NCBI RefSeq assembly: GCF_030053425.1
Contig: NZ_JASGBI010000001.1
Span: 285,001-349,000 of the forward strand
DNA: 64,000 bases
Direction: 5' to 3'
Source: Lysobacter stagni
GTDB lineage: Bacteria; Pseudomonadota; Gammaproteobacteria; Xanthomonadales; Xanthomonadaceae
This document shows positions 59,271 through 64,000 of this stretch, piece after piece. The number at the start of each line of letters is the position of its first letter. Within the stretch, counting starts at the first letter, position 1. The notes under the pieces are model-generated. The model searched no databases, was not told the DNA's origin, and saw only the letters and a list, made by a program, of their open reading frames with translations. The position numbers were made by a program, and so were the translations under genes.

Positions 59271-59972
59271 TCAGCGCGGCAGGTCGAACAGCAGCGCGAG
59301 CGCCGGCTTGTCGCTGCCGCCCTGCAGCGCGAGGACGCCCGATTCGTCCCGCAAGCCCAGCGCATCGCCGGCCTGCAGGGTCATGGCGCCGTTCACCGTC
59401 GCCTCGCCGCGCACCAGGTGCAGCCAGTACAGGCGGGAAGGATCGAGCGGGTGATGGACTTCCTCTCCACGCGCCAGACGCGCCTGGGACAGGCCGATGT
59501 CCTGACGGATGGCCAGGCTGTCATCGCGGCCATCGCCGGAGGCCAGCAGTACCCAGCCGCGCACATCGTCCGGCACGGCACCACGGCGTGCGGCCGCCGG
59601 TTCGTGGTTCAGGCGCGAGGGCTGGATCCAGATCTCCAGCACGTGCGCCGGCGTGTCGGCGGACGCATTGGCCTGCGCGTGCTGCACCCCGTGGCCGGCA
59701 CTGAGCCATTGCAGTTCGCCGGCACCGACCACGCTGTCGCCGCCCACGCCATCGTGGTGCGCCAGCGCGCCATCGACCACGTAGGCGAGGATTTCCATGT
59801 TGGCGCGACGTTGCACGTCCAGCGCCGCGCCGGGCGCGATGTGCCGCTCGTTGAGCACGCGCAACGGGCCGAAGCCCATCCACGCCGCGTCGTAATGCCC
59901 GCCGAAGGAAAAGGTCTGGCGGCTGTCGTGGCCGGAACGGCCGCGTGCGTCGGAGGGTCGTTGAAGGATCAT
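59271..59972 (-). CDS. Pirin-family bicupin protein with altered metal site
   Basis: A 233-residue bicupin. The N-terminal cupin follows pirin/YhhW (SFGGHYDAAWMGFGPLRVLNE; MEILAYVVDGALAHHDGVG; AGHGVQHAQAN). Where YhhW-type pirins have HPHRDMEI, with two metal-binding histidines, this protein has VQRRANMEI (residues 53-61), and the later His-x-Glu pair is His-x-Gln. Three of four expected ligands are therefore gone, so a quercetinase-like metal reaction is unlikely. The ATG at 59972 gives the family start MILQRPSDARG. Role unknown. Confidence 0.85.
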   Translation of the reverse strand: MILQRPSDARGRSGHDSRQTFSFGGHYDAAWMGFGPLRVLNERHIAPGAALDVQRRANMEILAYVVDGALAHHDGVGGDSVVGAGELQWLSAGHGVQHAQANASADTPAHVLEIWIQPSRLNHEPAAARRGAVPDDVRGWVLLASGDGRDDSLAIRQDIGLSQARLARGEEVHHPLDPSRLYWLHLVRGEATVNGAMTLQAGDALGLRDESGVLALQGGSDKPALALLFDLPR

Positions 59973-60046
59973 GTGCGGCGGGAAAGCGGGAACGGGCACA
60001 TTGTCCCCGTTCCCGCGTCGATTTTCCGCCTTGTTTCCGTCCGGCC

Positions 60047-60628
60047 TTACTCGGCCTTCGGCACCACGGCTTCGGTGGTGATGCGCAGGGTGACGTTGTC
60101 GCTCACGTTCGGCGCGAACTTGTCGACACCGAAATCGCTGCGCTTGATGGTGGTGGTGGCGTCGAAGCCGGCGGCCGCGCGCTTGGCCATCGGCTGCTCG
60201 CCGATCTTGTTGATCGTGGTGTCGAGCACGACCTGGCGGGTGACGCCCTTGATGGTCAGGTCGCCGAACACGCGCAGCTTCTTGTCGCCGGCGGCTTCGA
60301 CCTTGGTGCTCTTGAAGGTAATGTTCGGGTACTTCTCGGCGTCGAAGAAGTCGGCGCTGCGCAGGTGCTCGTCGAACTTCTGCACGTGCGAGTCCAGGCC
60401 CGACAGCGGCAGGGTCACTTCGACCTTCGAGGTGCCGACGTTGGACGGATCGTAGGTGATCGTGCCTTCCGCGCCGCCGAAGTTGGCGATCGGATTGGAG
60501 AAGCCGAAGTGGCTCCAGCTGGCGACCACGGAGGTGTGGTTCGGATCGATCTTGTACGTCACCGGTGCAGCGAAAGTGGCGGAACTGGCGACAGCGAGGG
60601 CCGCGACGAGGGCAAGGCGCTTGAACAT
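60047..60628 (-). CDS. YceI-family periplasmic lipid-binding-like protein
   Basis: A 193-residue secreted protein with signal peptide MFKRLALVAALAVASSATFA. The mature lipocalin-like fold shows the YceI pattern: YKIDPNHTSVVASWSHFGFSN, the VEVTLPLSGLDSHVQKFDEHLRS region and a KGVTRQVVLDTTI strand. Members bind polyprenoid lipids, and the ligand here is not known. GGAG eight bases before the ATG at 60628 supports the start. The RutE-like gene lies 24 bases upstream on the same strand, so cotranscription is likely. Confidence 0.93.
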   Translation of the reverse strand: MFKRLALVAALAVASSATFAAPVTYKIDPNHTSVVASWSHFGFSNPIANFGGAEGTITYDPSNVGTSKVEVTLPLSGLDSHVQKFDEHLRSADFFDAEKYPNITFKSTKVEAAGDKKLRVFGDLTIKGVTRQVVLDTTINKIGEQPMAKRAAAGFDATTTIKRSDFGVDKFAPNVSDNVTLRITTEAVVPKAE

Positions 60629-60652
60629 GGGCGTTCTCCGGAACGGGTGGGG

Positions 60653-61261
60653 TTACAGGATGGCCGCGGCTTCGTCGAACGACAGGCGCGGAGAGCGTGG
60701 GAACAGCTTGGCCGTGTCGCCGTGGCCGAGATTGATGAGGAAGTTCGACTTCACCTTCGTGCCGGCGAAGAAGGTCTCGTCGACCAGCGCGTTGTTGAAG
60801 CCGGACATCGGGCCGCAATCCAGGCCCAGCGCGCGTGCCGCCATGAGCACATAGGCGCCCTGCAGGCTGCCGTTGCGCAGGGCGATGGTGTGCAGCGCAT
60901 CCTCGGGCTTGGTGTCGAACCAGCCGCGCGCGTCGGTGTGCGGGAACAGGTACGGCAGCTTCTCGTAGAAAGCCATGTCGAAAGCGACGATGGCTGTGAC
61001 CGGCGCGGCCAGGGTCTTGGCGTAGTTGCCCTGGTCCAGGGCCGGGCCCAGCTTGGCCTTGGCTTCGGCGGACTTCACGAACACCAGCCGCAGCGGCGAC
61101 ATGTTGGCGCTGGTGGGACCCCATTTGGCCAGCTCGTACAGCTGGTGCAGGGTCTCGTCGCTCACCTCGCCCGCCAGTTCATTGTGGGTGCGGGCGGTGC
61201 GGAACAACTGGTCCAGCGCCGCATCGGACAGGGGCGTGGACGGGGAAACGGTGTGCGACAT
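60653..61261 (-). CDS. Nitroreductase-family malonic semialdehyde reductase (RutE/HadB-like)
   Basis: A 202-residue FMN-dependent reductase. Family landmarks are [43 protein letters not shown] and [20 protein letters not shown]. RutE reduces malonic semialdehyde in pyrimidine breakdown, but no other rut genes are nearby, so it may act on other aldehydes or nitro compounds. The ATG at 61261 is the family start; one at 61273 is in frame. It is divergent from the ELM1-like gene and upstream of the YceI gene. Confidence 0.87.
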   Translation of the reverse strand: MSHTVSPSTPLSDAALDQLFRTARTHNELAGEVSDETLHQLYELAKWGPTSANMSPLRLVFVKSAEAKAKLGPALDQGNYAKTLAAPVTAIVAFDMAFYEKLPYLFPHTDARGWFDTKPEDALHTIALRNGSLQGAYVLMAARALGLDCGPMSGFNNALVDETFFAGTKVKSNFLINLGHGDTAKLFPRSPRLSFDEAAAIL

Positions 61262-61367
61262 CGAAAACTCCATGGAACGCCGCACTGCCACCGCGGCTGA
61301 GGAACGGAAGTGTAGAGTCTGGCACGATCGCAACAGCCGACTGATCCGGAACGGATTAATCACAAAC

Positions 61368-62378
61368 GTGCAACGAACGAGCCCCGATTTCCCCGCGCAG
61401 GCCGCGGTCTGGACCGTCACCGACGGCCATGCCGGCAACGTGCGCCAGGCCGAGGCGCTCGCGGTCGCTCTGGCCGGATCGTTCCACGCCTGGACATTGC
61501 AACCGCGCGCGCCGTGGCGCTGGCTCGCTCCGCGACGCCTGCCCGGCGCGACGCAGGCCTTCGGGGTCGACTTCGCGACCGCCTCGACGCGCCCGTCGCT
61601 GGCGATCGGCTGTGGACGGCAAGCCGCGCTGGCCACGCGCCTGCTGCGCGACCGCGGCGCACGAACCGTGCAGATCCTCGATCCGCGCATCGACCTGCGC
61701 CACTGGGATCTGGTGATCGCACCCGAACACGACGGGCTTTCCGGCGAGAACGTCATCCCCGTGATCGGCAGCCTGCATCCGGTGGACGACCTGTGGCTGG
61801 CGACCGCGCGGGGTGCATTCCCCGGTCTCGGCAACCTGCCCGGCCCGCGCACCGCGATACTGCTGGGCGGCGAAAGCGCACACGCGCGTTTTACCGATGA
61901 CGACTACGACGGCTGGTTGCGCGCCATCGCCCGCATCGTGCGAGCCGAAGGTGGCAGCGCGCTCGCCACGACTTCGCGCCGCACGCCACGGTCAGCGCGT
62001 GCGCGACTGCAGCAACGCCTTGGCGACCTGCCCGGCGTGCGCTGGACGGGCGAAGCGGATGGACCGAACCCGTACGCCGGACTGCTCGCATGGGCGGATC
62101 GCATCGTATGCACGGCCGACTCGGTGAACATGGTGTCCGAAGCGTCGGCGACGCTGGCGCCGGTGTTCGTCGCCGGACACGACCGCGTGAGCGGCCGGCC
62201 GCGTCGTTTCCTCGATGGCCTGCTGCGCAGCGGACGGGTGCGCCCCCTCGACGCCACCCTGACGCCGTACGCAGTCACGCCGCTTCGCGAAACCGCGCGC
62301 GTGGCGGCGGAAGTCCGGGCATGGCTGGATGACCGCGCGTCGCGATCCAACGCAACGCAGACCGCGCTCGGGTACTAA
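61368..62378 (+). CDS. ELM1/GtrOC1-family protein
   Basis: About 336 residues, matching the family named after plant mitochondrial fission protein ELM1: [18 protein letters not shown] at the N-terminus, [14 protein letters not shown], a [26 protein letters not shown] block, [15 protein letters not shown] and [20 protein letters not shown]. The GT-B-like fold and bacterial context suggest a nucleotide-sugar glycosyltransferase, perhaps for LPS, but no reaction is established. The GTG at 61368 is the best start seen; the ribosome site is weak, so the exact start is uncertain. Confidence 0.82.
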   Translation: MQRTSPDFPAQAAVWTVTDGHAGNVRQAEALAVALAGSFHAWTLQPRAPWRWLAPRRLPGATQAFGVDFATASTRPSLAIGCGRQAALATRLLRDRGARTVQILDPRIDLRHWDLVIAPEHDGLSGENVIPVIGSLHPVDDLWLATARGAFPGLGNLPGPRTAILLGGESAHARFTDDDYDGWLRAIARIVRAEGGSALATTSRRTPRSARARLQQRLGDLPGVRWTGEADGPNPYAGLLAWADRIVCTADSVNMVSEASATLAPVFVAGHDRVSGRPRRFLDGLLRSGRVRPLDATLTPYAVTPLRETARVAAEVRAWLDDRASRSNATQTALGY

Positions 62379-62405
62379 GCGCGCACGATCGCGTCGCGCT
62401 GACGC

Positions 62406-64000
62406 TCAGCCGGTCGTACCTACCGACGGCGTGTCGAATACCAGCCCGTGCCGGTGCGCGGACGCGGTGATCGCGGCGCGCGATCGTGCGATCGCCTCGT
62501 CAATCGGCAAGCGTCGCGGACGACGGTCCAGGGTGCACGCCAGGCCGCGTTCGAGCAGCACCGCGTGCGCGTCCACCAGTGCCGCCGCTTCACCCGCATC
62601 GAGCCAGCCGTCTACGGCGGCCGCTTCGACCAGCGCCGGGGTGTTGCGCGGCACCAGCCACGACACGTGCTGCGCCGAATGCGCCAGCACGGCGTACTGC
62701 AGCAGGAACTCCAGATCCACCAGCCCGCCTTCGCCCTGCTTCAGGTCGAACGCGGCCGCGTCGCTGCGGTCGAGCTCGGCGCGCATGCGGCGACGCATCG
62801 AGACCACGTCGGTGCACACCGCCTGCGGATCCCGCTCGCGCGAGAGGGTCTGCGCGCGCACCGATTCGAAATCGTCGCCCAGCGATTCGTCGCCCGCGAC
62901 GAACCGCGCACGTACCAGCGCCTGGTGCTCCCACGTCCACGCGCGTTCGCGCTGGTAATCGCGGTAGCTGGCCAAGCTGGACACCAGCAGGCCCTTCGCA
63001 CCGTCGGGGCGAAGGCGCACATCGACGTCGTACAGCCGGCCCGCGCCGGTCACCGCGCCCAGCAGTGCGACCACCTTCTGCGCCACGCGTGCGAACCAGC
63101 GCGTCGCCTCGATCGTGCGGGCACCGTCGGAATGCGCGTGCTCGCCGCCCGGCGCGTCGTACAGGAACACCAGGTCCAGGTCCGAGCCGAACCCCAGCTC
63201 CTCGCCGCCGAGGCTGCCGTAGCCGATCACCGCGAAGCGGGCGCCCGGAACGCGACCGTGGGCACCGGCGACTTCGTGCTCGGCCAAGCGCAGCACGCGC
63301 AACACCACGCCGTCGGCCAGCCACGCCAGTTGCTGCGCGCACTCCGTCGCACTCTGGCGTCCGTCTCGCAGCGCCATCGCGATGCGGAAGCTCAGCGCCT
63401 GTCGCACTTCGTTGAGCGCCTGCAGCACTGCCTCGGCATCGTCGTCCTGGCCTTCTGCGACGGCGGCGCAGGCGGCGTGCAACTCGTCGCGTCCGGGCAG
63501 TGGCCCGGCCACGCGCGCGTCCAGGAGCTCATCCAGCAGCAGCGGATAGGCGGCCAGTCGCTCGGCGAGCAGCGCGCTGTGGCTCACCACCTCCACCAAC
63601 CGGGCGAGCGCGACGGGCTGCTCGTCCAGCAGCGCGAGGTAGGCACTTCGACGCAACACGTTGTGCAACAGCGCCAGCAACCGGCGTAGCGCGAGCATCG
63701 GCTCGCTGGACGCGGCCGCGGCCTGGAGCAATGCGGGCATCACGCGGTCCAGCCTGCCGCGCGCGGCATCGGACAGGCCACGGACCCCGGGGCTGCGTGC
63801 GAAGTCGCGCAGCGCGGCGTCGGCGTTGCCGGCCTCGACGAAGCCTGCGTCGGCGAGCACGGCGCTGTCGCCGCCCTCAGGCAGCGCGCGCCAATAGCTG
63901 GTGAGCGCGTCGGGTGCATTGCGTTTGCGACGCGGCGCGAGCAGCGCCTCGAATTCGGAGGTCACCAGCGCACGCTGTGCATCGAGCGCGACGCGAAGCG
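62406..64000 (-). CDS. glnE: Glutamine synthetase adenylyltransferase/adenylyl-removing enzyme, 3' part
   Basis: Only the C-terminal portion is in the window; the reading frame stays open to 64000 and upstream codons ([12 protein letters not shown] before [10 protein letters not shown]) continue the GlnE pattern, so the GTG at 63965 is not the true start. About 530 residues are visible. They contain the C-terminal adenylyltransferase nucleotidyltransferase site [23 protein letters not shown], the DVRLRPDG block and [12 protein letters not shown]. The missing N-terminal half should hold the deadenylylating domain. It modifies glutamine synthetase in response to nitrogen supply. It ends 28 bases from the convergent ELM1-like gene. 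Confidence 0.96.
   Translation of the reverse strand, partial: LRVALDAQRALVTSEFEALLAPRRKRNAPDALTSYWRALPEGGDSAVLADAGFVEAGNADAALRDFARSPGVRGLSDAARGRLDRVMPALLQAAAASSEPMLALRRLLALLHNVLRRSAYLALLDEQPVALARLVEVVSHSALLAERLAAYPLLLDELLDARVAGPLPGRDELHAACAAVAEGQDDDAEAVLQALNEVRQALSFRIAMALRDGRQSATECAQQLAWLADGVVLRVLRLAEHEVAGAHGRVPGARFAVIGYGSLGGEELGFGSDLDLVFLYDAPGGEHAHSDGARTIEATRWFARVAQKVVALLGAVTGAGRLYDVDVRLRPDGAKGLLVSSLASYRDYQRERAWTWEHQALVRARFVAGDESLGDDFESVRAQTLSRERDPQAVCTDVVSMRRRMRAELDRSDAAAFDLKQGEGGLVDLEFLLQYAVLAHSAQHVSWLVPRNTPALVEAAAVDGWLDAGEAAALVDAHAVLLERGLACTLDRRPRRLPIDEAIARSRAAITASAHRHGLVFDTPSVGTTG

Overview
The window looks like chromosomal core sequence of a GC-rich gammaproteobacterium of the Xanthomonadaceae, most likely Lysobacter or a close relative. 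The reasons are the strongly G/C-biased third codon positions, a pyrophosphate-type phosphofructokinase beside a membrane H+-pyrophosphatase, a large OmpA-less TonB-dependent receptor, Mpl/Adk adjacency, lipid A/Kdo genes and the thr and ilv leader peptides. The genus is inferred from gene content and was not tested by a search. No insertion sequence, prophage, CRISPR array, tRNA or rRNA was recognised.

Layout. 1-8300: a DUF192 lipoprotein, rubredoxin, thiE, hemL, an acetylornithine-type aminotransferase, an SDR enzyme, a small kinase-like protein, a DedA-PAP2-LssY fusion membrane protein and a LON-substrate-domain protein. 8300-18300: mpl and adk, then three pyrophosphate-handling genes within 7.5 kb (PPi-dependent phosphofructokinase, K+-independent H+-pyrophosphatase hppA, soluble pyrophosphatase ppa), with small secreted proteins and a metallo-beta-lactamase-fold protein between them. 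18300-25200: a TonB-dependent receptor followed upstream by two regulators (AraC type; CadC-like winged helix plus beta-propeller), and an orphan plus-strand terminator that suggests a small RNA. 25200-28900: an ion channel, thiC with a TPP riboswitch, and a CPBP-like membrane protein.

29000-46000 is the centrepiece: thrL-thrABC followed by ilvL-ilvDCGMEA-leuACDB, all on the plus strand. Together they make threonine from aspartate semialdehyde (and phosphorylate aspartate), convert threonine to isoleucine, and make valine and leucine. Most genes overlap by stop/start codons. Each half is preceded by a leader peptide rich in its own end products (Thr/Ile; an eight-residue Leu/Ile/Val run), with alternative RNA pairings typical of attenuation. 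The two leaders share the same promoter-to-start geometry and first codons, and appear to be transcribed almost without a 5' UTR.

46000-54200: a small lipoprotein, an RND efflux pump with its adaptor, a divergent TetR regulator, a PCMT-like protein and TolC. 54200-59200: envelope genes (waaA, an LpxL-type acyltransferase, an O-antigen ligase, a family 4 glycosyltransferase, a small zinc-binding protein). 59200-64000: a pirin-like protein that has lost metal ligands, a YceI protein, a RutE-like nitroreductase, an ELM1-like protein and the 3' part of glnE, which runs off the window.

No wholly new multi-gene system was identified. The most unusual signals are the twin near-leaderless attenuators, several enzymes with altered catalytic motifs (PAP2, pirin, PCMT) and the candidate sRNA near 25.1-25.2 kb.
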